NCBI GenBank assembly: GCA_027422505.1
Contig: JAPQWV010000018.1
Coordinates: forward strand, 10,620,001-10,684,000
Origin: Craterostigma plantagineum
Taxonomy: Eukaryota; Streptophyta; Magnoliopsida; Lamiales; Linderniaceae
Reading direction: 5' to 3'
Length of the DNA stretch: 64,000 bases
The translations under genes and the position numbers were made by a program. Positions 11,542-21,819 of the stretch are shown in pieces; positions within the stretch are counted from its first letter, which is position 1; every line of letters starts with the position of its first letter. Under the pieces are notes generated by a model. The model was given only the letters and a program-made list of their open reading frames with translations, was not told the DNA's origin and did not search any database.

Positions 11542-11543
<2 letters not shown>

Positions 11544-11555
11544 TAAACACATTTA

Positions 11556-12486
11556 GAGCATCTCCAATTGAACGTGAAAGCTGGCGTTGGACGGAAGATA
11601 TGGCGATGGATCATGGAAGAGCTCCAACCCACCGCCAAACGCGACGGGATTCAGCGGATGCTACAGTAGTCCGCTACCTTTTGGGGGCTACTGTTCCTCC
11701 GCCATTCAATTTTTTTTCCTTTTTATCTTTGCCAAGAACGATTGAGTTAAGAAAGAAAAGAAAAAAAAAAATTGCTTAGAAGAGAAGACATCGCATATCG
11801 ATTGAAATACGTAAATAAAAAAATGAATTGCTTGAGAGGAATGGAGGAAGAAACGACTGGACATGAGAGACCAACTTTTCATTTCATTTAATTATTTTAT
11901 TTTCTATTTTTTTTTAATTTGGGTTTAGATAGTTTTCATTTTAAAATTTTGAAAACTTTAAAATGTCCACTATTTAAATAATCAGATTATATTTTTGTAT
12001 AATTCATATTGATTTTTAATTAAATAGCAAATAATCATAATATAATATGCCGCACATGAATAATTGATTTTTGTTATATTCTTTTAATGTAGTTTTCCAC
12101 TAATTTGTGATCTAATTAGTTATAATCTGATAAGAAACTAGTATTATCATTTTATAACTTTCACATAAATTAACTACCTCATTTGTTAATTAACTATTAA
12201 TATTTAGAAAATTAAAACAAAATTTATGGATTACATTTATAATTTTTTTCTTTAATAGTACTTCACGTAAATGATTTTTTTATAAAATATTTGATATAAT
12301 GAAATAAAGAATATTAAAATTTGATTGTAATATTTAGAAAATAATATTAATATAACATTTGTGAGAATATTATTTAGAGGAGGATATAGAGGAGATGGTT
12401 GGAAATCTGAACAATGTTCAAACTTTATATATATAGAATTTTCACTTTAGCAACTCTATGTATATAGGAAATGGTTAGAGATGTCC
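11556..12486. mobile_element. PIF/Harbinger-like MITE-type element
   Basis: The left end GAGCATCTCCAATT and the right end (read inward on the minus strand) GGACATCTCTAACC form an imperfect 14-bp terminal inverted repeat. A TTA trinucleotide flanks both ends (11553-11555, 12487-12489). TTA duplications with GAGCATCTCCAA-like ends are typical of PIF/Harbinger-derived elements. The 931-bp interior is AT-rich with no transposase. It lies between the two copies of the old direct repeat. Confidence 0.65.
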
Positions 12487-12667
12487 TTAATAAATTTAAA
12501 ATTAGGTCCCAACGACAACTTCGAAATAGGTCTCAACCATGGTTTTGAAGACTGGACCGGTCAAAAATCCGATCTGGTTCCGGTCCGATCTTTTTTTTAA
12601 TTTAAAAATAAAGAAATAAAACTTGGTTTAAATAAATTATACAAATAGAAAAACTAATCAATTAGTT

Positions 12668-12722
12668 TGGTCTAGCGGTTAAGTTGGGGCATTTTACTTA
12701 ATGGGCATGTGCTCGAATCCAC
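12668..12722 (+). other. tRNA-like A/B-box pair, possible SINE relic
   Basis: GGTCTAGCGGTTAAG resembles a Pol III A box, and GTGCTCGAATCCAC about 40 bp on resembles a B box. I cannot fold it into a cloverleaf, so it is not called as a tRNA gene. It could be a SINE head or chance, and it sits beside the old direct repeat copy. Confidence 0.3.
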
Positions 12723-13047
12723 CCAACACCCTAATTTTTATATTTTATAATTAACTTATTAGCCCACTATTTTATTTATATTCAAATTTGACCTACTCAT
12801 AAATTTAATACTTGACATACGATTAATTTATAACAATCCACGCAATTTACTTTTATTTAATTTTACCCTTGAAAAGAGTTCATTAAAACATGTATATTTT
12901 CATATTATTTGATTAATTCATATATAAAATATATATTTATTGTATTTAAGATAACGATTTTACTCCGATTTGATTCCGATGTTATACCGGTTAAACCCCT
13001 AAAATTTTCGGTCCGGTTCGAAAACCCAGTTTCAGAACCTGGTCTCA
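12723..13047. repeat. Old direct repeat, right copy
   Basis: Partner of 10965-11345, with the same ordered words. It ends just downstream of the cyclophilin stop codon, within the likely 3' flank of that gene. Confidence 0.55.
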
Positions 13048-13238
13048 ACAACAAGAAACTAAGAGTAGATGATACACATTCCATACAAAAACCCAAGAGA
13101 AAGAGATTTCCAACAAAATCCACACAAGGTACTCGAGCCACAGATAAGACACGAAGAGGGACGGAACCAGACAGCATCAAAAGCAGAATCTTCAAAAAAA
13201 AAACGAACCGACCAACATACTTGTAATTAAAATCAAGT

Positions 13239-16200
13239 TTAGTTATCAGGGCTTATATCATCATATGACACCAAACCCCTTCTTCCACCTGGTGGGCTGC
13301 TGCTTGACCTAGAATGAGATGGTGAGCTTCGGTTCCTTGAGGGCGAATTCGACTTTAACCGATTGGATTTAGGACCAAGACGAGATTTCAGTCTCTCGCT
13401 CATTCCATTGGGACTTTGAACAGGGCTTCTGCTTCGGAGGGCCTTATAAGAAGGGGGGCTTCGAGAAATACTCCTGCTTCGACTTCTTCGGCGCTCATAT
13501 CTATATGATGATGATGATGATACATGGTAACATTACGATATGATATTTACTTAAGCATGGTATAAATAGATGGACATATATGATTTGGGAGGTGAACTTG
13601 ACCTAAGAGGGCTCCTTGCTCTCCTTGGTGAAACTCGTTGATGTCTTGGTGGTGGTGAGCGATCTGACCTATATCTGTAGCTGGGGTACCTAGAAATATC
13701 ATTATTTTTTCCGGAAGTTTTCTTTTAAAACACTGAAGTTCAAGAGAGTAATATTCGTATATGAACATCGGAGATTGCCCGAGTCCTCTGGAATTATATA
13801 TTTGCAAATGAGGTATCAGATATGTAAAAGATTCTAAAATAATTTCCATGCATTCATGCTAGCTGAAGATACAAATCAAACTGACTAGAACAAACATAAA
13901 AGGAAGAAATTTTGCAAAGATCCAGGGGATGTTGGAGTCAAGGGCATAAGAAATACCTGTCATAATTTCGTGGGATGTTTCTCCCTCCATAACTGTAGCC
14001 GTCACGTGAAGGTTCTGGAGATGGTGTACGGTATTTTCTAACAAATGAATATCTATCAGTGAATCCCCGCCCTTTCCTAACACGCTTAGGCACTCCATCA
14101 TCTGGAGAAGGACTCTTAGTAAAATCTCTTCCACGGTGAGAAGCCGAAGGAGAAGGGGCTTTATTCAGAGGAATCTCTGCACTGGCCTTGTTAATCTCTT
14201 GAATTCTAGGACTAATGCTTCGACCCCTCCGAGAATCAGACATTGGCTTTGCACCAGAAGTTGTTATGGGGCTCCTGCTCCTAAATAAGAACCTTGTTTT
14301 AACCTTCTTTATGGGAAAAAATATATAGTCGGTAAAAGTTGAAGGCAACAATAGAGAAATAACAAAGAACCTTGATCTGCTCAATTTGAGAGATTCCTGG
14401 GCCTCAACAGCTTGATTGTGTTTCAGAAGTGCACCATTATTTGCATTGTCATCATACTTTCTAGAGAATTCACCTTCTTCGCGAGATGAATCATCGCCAC
14501 TCTGCTTCGTCTCACCATCATTTCGCATAGGCATTTTTTTCTCCACCCCTTTCATGATACAGATAATAAAAACGAGGTGAGGTAGATGTTATTTTAAACT
14601 AAATAGGAATGAAAATGAAATCAATGCATACGTACCATGAATTTTCTCGGGTTGCTTCTCTTTTTTGGTTGATTTAGATTTGCGTGAGTACTCTCTTCTA
14701 GGCTCATTCTCCTCATCAGAGCTGCTACTTGTGTTACTACTGCTACCACTGCTATAGGTATCACTTGAACTTTCAGATAGCCTGGAAACGTTATGTTTCA
14801 AAAGATAATGAAAAAAGGGATAAAGAAAATAGGGGGAAATAGAGAGAATAATTGTATAGTAAAATAGGCATACCTTTTCCTTCGAGATCGCTGAGCTCTT
14901 CTCTTACCCTTTTGTTTGCTGTCCTGACGCCGACCTCTTGAAGTTAATTTTCTTTTCTTCCTTCGCCTCTCATCACTCAATGAAGAATCTGAATCAGAGA
15001 CCGCTGAATCTGTCTGAGACGAAGAAGAATCAGAATCTGTCTCAGACGACGAAGAATCAGATGACGAGTAACTCCTCTTCCTCCTTTTACTCTTCGACGA
15101 TGCCTTGTTTTTACTTTTGGCCAAACCGTCAGACCCTCCATTTCTTGCTGTTTTTTTCTTTTCTAAGAAAATTATGCAAAGAAGGTATCAACGTATGAGT
15201 ATGACATTGACATCATCAAGATATGCCAGAAGAAAATTTTCGCAAGGTAGGAGTTGATGCTGGGAAAAAAAAAAAGAAAGGTTACCTTTCTCATCTCCAA
15301 CCAAATCATCTGTGTTGGGTTTAGATATTTCACCACAATCAACAATTCTTACGACTCCCTCCGTTTTCCCATCAGCACTTCCTACTAGTTCCATTTTCTT
15401 CACAACATCCATTCCCTTCACAACCTTTCCGAAAACGACATGTTTGCTGCAACAAATTAGAAAAAAGAACCCATTGTCATTGACAACTATGGATGTGAAA
15501 AGTCCACAAAGATCACATAAATCATGTATAGAGTTGGAAATTAGAAAAGCTCAATAAAGTAAAATACCCATCAAGATGAGGTTGGCGTTTAAAAATAATA
15601 AAGAACTGAGATCCATTTGTGTTTGGTCCACTATTAGCCATAGAGAGAAGACCTGCTTCACTATGATCCATCTTGAAGTTTTCATCTGCAAACAAAGGTA
15701 TGTCAATGGTTTACATACTCATGAATCCATTCGAGAGGAGGGCCTCTCTCAGGAAATTTGTCCTTACAATTTACGTATATACTTAATTTACCAGCAAACT
15801 TTCCTCCATAAATACTTTCTCCACCGGTGCCTGCAACCATTAGAAGATGTCATACCATGCATTTGCAGCAATTCAAATAATAAGACTCAGAAGGCGAAAA
15901 TCATACCATTCCCTTTCGAAAAGTCACCACCCTACACATAATGAATAATAGTGTGATTAGGACAAAAAAACATACTAATTGATACATACTAATTGATACA
16001 CTGGTGTAATGTTATTAAGGCAACTGTATTGCGAAGTGACACATTTCATTGTCCTGATGCCAAAGTTGAAACTCAAACTGATGTGCAGGACACTTGTGGC
16101 ATAATATCAATAAACATAGTGAGAGGGCACTTCAGGAAGTAAGGCACTGAAAAATCTATATTATCCCATTTCCTGATGCATATACTTCTGCTTATAATTT

Positions 16201-17023
16201 AATGGAACACTGAACAGTTCATGAATGTATTGGAAAATCAAATATCGATAGAAGACTATAGCAAAACAGGGCACAAGTGTGAAGTAAAAAAGAAGCTATT
16301 CTCTGCTGCACTGCATTACAATAATAGACCAATCGAATATCTCTTCACGATACTTATAGCTAACAAGCATGGATCCCATGGCTGAAAACCCCTAGAGTCA
16401 AAGGTTGCACCAACAAAAGAACGTACCCAGGAAAATAGTAAAAAGAAAGAAGTATTTTAAAATTTTTATGTTAATGGAGTAAACTTTATTTTGGAAATTT
16501 AAACTTAAAATACCTGAGCCATAAAGCCTTTGATGATGCGGTGAAATGTGGTACCCTTGTAATGGAGAGGTTTCCCAGTCGAGACTCCAACACCTTTCTC
16601 ACCTGCAAGGGAAAACAAATAAAACATGATTTGAGAATTTAGAAAGAAAAAAACAATGTTTCAAAAATGGTGAAACACCATGCCAATGAACTACACAAAA
16701 TACAATATAGAGTTGAAATTTAACAGGTTAATATACGAAGGTACACAGCAATCACAGCTTACATGGAAAAAATCAATAACCTAATACTTAAAAAGTTTAC
16801 CAGAGCAGAGTGCCCGAAAATTTTCAGCAGTCTTCGGGACAATATCAGCAAACAACTGCATAACGCAATAATAGAGTCAGAGAAGGTAAACGGCGAAAAC
16901 GTAAACCAAAAGATGCCATGGCACATGCCTGAAGATCAATCAAATTACCTCAATGACAATCTTTCCAGAGAACTCCCCATTTATCGAAATATCCAAGAAA
17001 ACTTGTGGATTCTTTGTCTTCAT
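13239..17023 (-). CDS. CYP63: SR-rich cyclophilin (peptidyl-prolyl cis-trans isomerase), CYP63/CYP95 type
   Basis: Thirteen coding exons (minus): 17023-16949, 16855-16801, 16602-16514, 15931-15907, 15830-15792, 15685-15568, 15446-15286, 15162-14874, 14781-14636, 14548-14371, 14280-13957, 13689-13603, 13500-13239. All donors are GT and acceptors AG; phases agree and the sum is 1848 nt (615 aa plus stop). Residues 7-173 form a cyclophilin domain with [15 protein letters not shown] (catalytic Arg about 65) and the divergent-loop insert [12 protein letters not shown]. The Trp that binds cyclosporin in human CypA is His (QPHLDGKH), as in plant SR-cyclophilins. From about 190 on comes a Ser/Asp and Arg/Ser-rich tail with many SP motifs, as in nuclear speckle proteins that bind SR splicing factors. 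Function follows from family knowledge. The last intron (13602-13501) has a weak donor. CYP63 versus CYP95 is unsettled; the length is nearer CYP63. Confidence 0.88.
13501..13602 (-). promoter_or_regulatory. Short last intron of cyclophilin with weak splice signals
   Basis: The proposed donor is AG|GTCAAG, a poor match to GTAAGT, and the acceptor tract is a CAT repeat ending CATATAG instead of a pyrimidine run. Reading through in frame adds 16 residues after Arg529 and then meets a TAA, giving a 545-aa form without the last RS segment. Retention may occur naturally. Confidence 0.5.
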
Positions 17024-17860
17024 GCTGTCTGCTCATAGTTAGATACGATACAAGAATAAATAACATAAGACGACGAATTATTAAAATGATTTTTCTTTCC
17101 TTCATAACATAGTCAGAATGTTTAAGTGACAGAAAAGGATGTACAGACACACACATTGCTATGAAAATGGTATGAAATCCCTTAGTGGCCTTAAGTAAAT
17201 TTTGCCCACCCAACCAACCATGTATTGACCGCACTAAGTAAACATACAAATCACACATATCTGAGCACACTAAGTAAACATATCTACGAAACCACTGCAA
17301 AGAACACTCAATCACCTGGATAAGTCACAGCCAAATTTTTCATATTTAAATTGAAGGCATGTAAATTGTAATGGTTCAACTACAGAGGCGTTGAAGTTAA
17401 TGTCCCGTTCGAAAAGCTTTAATGGATAAGTCAATCCCCAAACATGTGACATCAAGATTAACCTTTACTAGTTAAAGGAGAAACCCTTAAACCCCAAATA
17501 CCGCCAAATGTTACAAATTCCAAACCCGTAATCCAGATTCGTTTGAAACAAAGCAACAGCACAAACATAAACCTGCAAGAAATGCTACACAAATGAAAAT
17601 GAGCGACAAAAGAGCCACAGACATTTAGAAACGTCAAACTTTCTTGTCAATGTTTCATGCAAGGGTTTCCATGAAAAAAAAAATCCCCGAACTCAGTCGT
17701 GAAGAAGCAAATGCGGTCGTATGAACCTTTGAGCATGAAATCTACTGAGCTGATTTCTAAGAAGAAAGGAGGAGTCGCGTGGCGTCGGCTGCTTCCCGAG
17801 TTTTGGAGAGTTGGTTTTATTTCCTAGGGATTACTGATATTTGTATTTCGAAGATAATTT
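17024..17860 (-). promoter_or_regulatory. 5' UTR, probable 5' UTR intron and promoter region of cyclophilin
   Basis: Just before the ATG the minus strand reads CTATGAGCAG|ACAGC, a good acceptor. The first in-frame ATG of the conserved domain directly follows, so a 5' UTR intron is likely. A GC-richer, CT-rich stretch near 17750-17830 looks like the transcribed leader. I did not find a convincing TATA box or fix the first donor. Confidence 0.4.
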
Positions 17861-18578
17861 CCAAATCCAACACAAGAATCCATATTTGAAGTAAATTTAC
17901 TCCAATCGAACATCAAAACTAAATTCAAAATGCGTTGAATATGTTCTCTCTCCTCATTTGGACCCATCTTTGGGTTTGGAACGGTTGGGATGCGACTATT
18001 TTTGTTAATAGCATTGAAATTTTTTATAGTTTATTCTCTCTCGAACCTGTAGATTAATAGGAGAATTTTATGTCAGGCCTCCATAATGTTTTAATTTACT
18101 CGTCATACCATGTCAGAAAAGATATAAGTTTAAAGGACCCACTTTATGTAAAAATTGAGTAAATGACCCAAAAAATTGATTTGACGAAATTACCCTTAGT
18201 AAAATGTTTTTTTTTCGAGTGAAAGTCTCGACGTGTTTTTTGGGTCTTACATAAAGCGGTACTTTTACTTCATTTTATGTTACATAGTTGCAGCATATTG
18301 TCACTTTAGAAACCAGACACGTTATTTTCAATAATATTGTGTTACTTCGCTATTGCAAAACGTTATCAACAGAAAATTTTTTTGTTTAATGATCGAACTC
18401 ATTTTTCTTACACTGAATCGAGCACAAAAAAATTCGATTGCCCCATCCAACCGATTTCTACATGTCATGTTGGATTCATTATGATATCGACGACGCACGA
18501 GGTAGAATTTGCTTGTCTAATTAGGGTGCAAATTCGAGAACATAATGGTAAATTGAATCTAGATTTCGACATAAATTG
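17861..18578. other. Intergenic region upstream of cyclophilin
   Basis: AT-rich. A frame at 18337-18585 (+) has no recognisable content. The stretch leads straight into the tandem array at 18579. Confidence 0.5.
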
Positions 18579-19605
18579 CAAGTAATCGGTATCGATATAC
18601 CCATGAGAAATCGATGTCTATTTTACCTTATTGAGTAAATAACGTCGAGATTTATGCAGTTTTCATTTTTTTTAGTGTCTTTTGTGATTTTCGTTCTATT
18701 CATCCCGACTATTTCTTGTATACAGACTGTGTTATTGACGACAAACAAAGCGTTAATTTACCTTTCAGTAATGTGTTACTTCTAAGTCAACGTTTGTTAT
18801 TAACCATAAAACATTTGCTAATTTTTGCTATGTTATAGGTATTTCTTTTTTACGCAATTTAGGAAAAATGTAATATGCGTTTCTTGCAAGTAATCGGTAT
18901 AAATTCGAGGTACTCATGAGAAATCGATGTCTATTTTACCTTATTGAGTCAATAACGTCGAGATTGTGTACAGACTGTCTATTTCTTGTATACAGACTGT
19001 GTTATTGACGACAAACGAAGCGTTATTACCTTTCAGTAATGTGTTACTTTTAAGTCAACGTTTGTTATTAACCATAAGACATTTGTTATTTTTTTGCTAT
19101 GTTATAAGTATTTCTTTTTAAATAATTTAGGGAAAATATAATATGCGTTTCTTTCATGTAATCGGTATAAATTCGAGGTACCCATGAGAAATCAATGTCT
19201 ATTTTACCTTATTGAGTCAATAACGTCGAGATTTATGCAGTTTTCATTTTTTCAATGTCGTTTGTGATTTTCGTTCTACTCCTCCCGACTATTTCTTGTA
19301 TACAGACTGTGTTATTGACGACAAACAAAGCGTTAATTTACCTTTCAGTAATGTGTTACTTCTAAGCCAACGTTTGTTATTAACCATAAGACATTTGTTA
19401 TTTTTTGCTATGTCATAGGTATTTCTTTTTTACACAATTTAGGGAAAATATAATATCCGTTTCTTGCAAGTAATCGGTATAAGTTCAAGGTACCCATGAG
19501 AAATAGAGGTCTATTTTACCTTATTGAGTCAATAACGCCGAGATTTATGCAGTTTTCATCTGTTTTTTAGTGTCGTCGGCGATTTTTGTTCTATTCATCC
19601 CGATC
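18579..19605. repeat. Tandem array, unit about 270-310 bp, 3.4 copies
   Basis: Units start at about 18579, 18886, 19154 and 19466 with (G/T)CA(A/T)GTAATCGGTAT. Each carries CCATGAGAAATCGATG-like text, TATTTTACCTTATTGAGT, a TTGTATACAGACTGTGTTAT block and a TTCAGTAATGTGTTACTT block. Unit 2 is about 40 bp shorter through an internal rearrangement in which the TACAGACTGT word is doubled. The last unit stops part-way at about 19605. Non-coding. Confidence 0.9.
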
Positions 19606-20445
19606 CATTGTTGTTTCGTGCATGACTATTTCTTTTTGAATATTTATAATCTATTGGTCGATAAAATATTATTTATATATTCAATAAATAATAGTATAAA
19701 TACAACAGATATGCACATTTGGAGATGTTGAACACTTTCAACGATACAACTGCTTATGGCTTCGAATAAAACAGGACCACACGTCGTGGAAACCAGATGA
19801 AGAAAGAAGTTTGATACAAGCATTCAAAAAATAATTCAGAAAGGTTGGAAATCTGAAAATGGTTTCAAATTTGGATATCTTCAAGCATGAGGATGCATTT
19901 TTGAAATAAAGAGATCATATATGTGCCTTGGACTCAGTTTCCAGGACCAAGTTCGCTCTTCTCCTAGAGCCTTAACTTAACTATTAACGGGGGCCACTTC
20001 ATTAGGATTGGAGTGTACTACGTTAGCAATCAAAGCACATAAACAATGTAGAAACTCCAATATGTCTTATGCTAGATCCGAACATCTCCATTGCAATCAA
20101 AGCACATAAACCGTTAAACGATGTAAACCCACTTGAGCATAACTAGCGTCTATAAAAAAAATTCATCGAATGCAACCCAGATATCAGATGGGAATTGCAA
20201 AAGCTTGTGAAATCGCAGATGGGATTGCAGAAGCTTGTAAAATCGCAGATCAAGAATAGAAGAGAAAGCGAGAAAATAAATCACCTACAAATAAATAGGT
20301 GATTTGCTAACACCTATCTTGGCCACTTGAGGGATGAAAGAAATCTGAATTGAGTTGACAGAGGTCGAAAGAGTGTGGTGCTCGTGGGTTAGATCTGAGG
20401 GATAATATTGTAAAATAATTTGTGGGTTTTCAATAACCCACATCA
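19606..20445. other. Intergenic, no gene seen
   Basis: Contains a local duplication near 20180-20250 (CAGATGGGA-TTGCA-AAGCTTGT-AAATCGCAGAT occurs twice) and a repeated 'AATCAAAGCACATAAAC' phrase at 20027 and 20096. No coding frame recognised. Confidence 0.5.
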
Positions 20446-20597
20446 AGGGTGTGTTATTCTAAACCTATACGCATGGGTTTATAGTTATTATAAATATACC
20501 TATGTTTTATTTAAACATAACTACCAAACATACCAACATTAGTTAAACCCATGTTTAAAATTACTAAACCTGGTAACCAAACGAGGGCTTATAGTAT
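20446..20597. mobile_element. Possible small MITE
   Basis: An AT-rich segment starts AGGGTGTGTTATTCTAAACC and ends GGTAACCAAACGAGGGCT, giving very imperfect inverted ends of the kind seen in small MITEs. Internal halves also mirror each other (AAACCTA, AAACATAAC, AAACCCATG). No clean target duplication was found. Confidence 0.3.
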
Positions 20598-21819
20598 TAG
20601 TCACTGCAAGAAGGGTTAATTAAGTGTCGAACCCTCTTGAAACTTTTATTTTATGATTCAGATCCCAAATATATTTTACGTAGAGAGGACCCAAAATGAG
20701 TTTGATTTAGAGATAAGGACGTAATTGCTGCGAAAAGACATATTTTGTCAACCCTAGATGAAAAATTTATGAATCTTTGCCTCTTCAAATGACCGGATAA
20801 AAATTTACGAACTGAAGTCCTTTAAAATGTTGAAGATAATGATTCAATATGGCTAAATCGACTTAAATAATGTATGGAATCTCGACTGTTATGGTTGAAA
20901 GGTGAAATCAACTCATGTTGATCATGGGTTCTAGTAACCTACTGGAATAATTGACGTTAATAACAGAATATAAAGTATATGGACGCAACCCAAGATTGAA
21001 GTGTTTGCGGATTAAAATGTTTTATGTATACCCATTTTGCATTATTGTAACACTTCGATACGAACTCGAGATGAGATTTGTACGTGAGCGTTGAGATCGT
21101 CCTAGAAAGATATGACACAAATATGGATTCTGACGGACTCGATATATAATAAAAAAAAGATTTGACGATAGATTTAAATAAAATAATATGATACGCGCTC
21201 TAGAAATAAATATACTATACGCGAATCGCAAATTGATAGGATGCAATTTGGAAAATATGAATTGCGTGGGTTGGACACGACAAAAATAGGATATACCTAT
21301 CTCATTCGAATCACAACGACGATTTTCGAAATCATATACCCTCAAACAACAATACTAGGATCATGCCGAACACCTTTGAATTACGGGCTGCGTTGGACTG
21401 AGTTTTGACGCCACAACTAGCTAAATTGCACGAGAAAAGACTAGTTGATAAGTCGAAGTAATTGCTGCAAAACCAAGCTAATTTGCGAGAAATTAGCGAA
21501 AGGAAAATTAAACTCACAAGGTTTATTCGGAAATCAAACTTGTTTGGTCCCTTACACCTCTAGAAAACATATAGCTAGACATTGATAAATAAAATAATAA
21601 AAAACGATATATATTAAAATTCATGCTACTTGACTTGACCGAAAAACAATGTAGTCAACCCATCAGTTAATTGCTTCAAATCACCATGATTTTGATGTGT
21701 TCCGATGCAACGATAATTTGACTTCCATGCTGCCATGTCCTTCACGTTTTCTTGTTGCTGGATCAACTTTGTAGGCCTCTTCATCGGTTTTAGTTGGGCT
21801 TTGAAACAAGGCTAAGTCG
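20598..21819. other. Intergenic with dispersed-repeat traces
   Basis: The stretch 20820-21050 shares words with 51170-51300: GATCATGGGT, TAATAACAGAATATAAAGTAT-like text, and AACCCAAGATTGAAG against GATCCAAGATTAAAA. It is therefore likely an old dispersed repeat. No gene called. Confidence 0.4.

Noticed and set aside
13547..13849. 100-codon minus-strand frame in the cyclophilin gene
   Set aside because: It runs through an intron and a different frame of exon 12; the exon frame with matching phases gives the RS-rich peptide instead.
18579..19605. CRISPR-like array
   Set aside because: Repeats are long contiguous units without spacers, in a plant genome; it is an ordinary tandem repeat.
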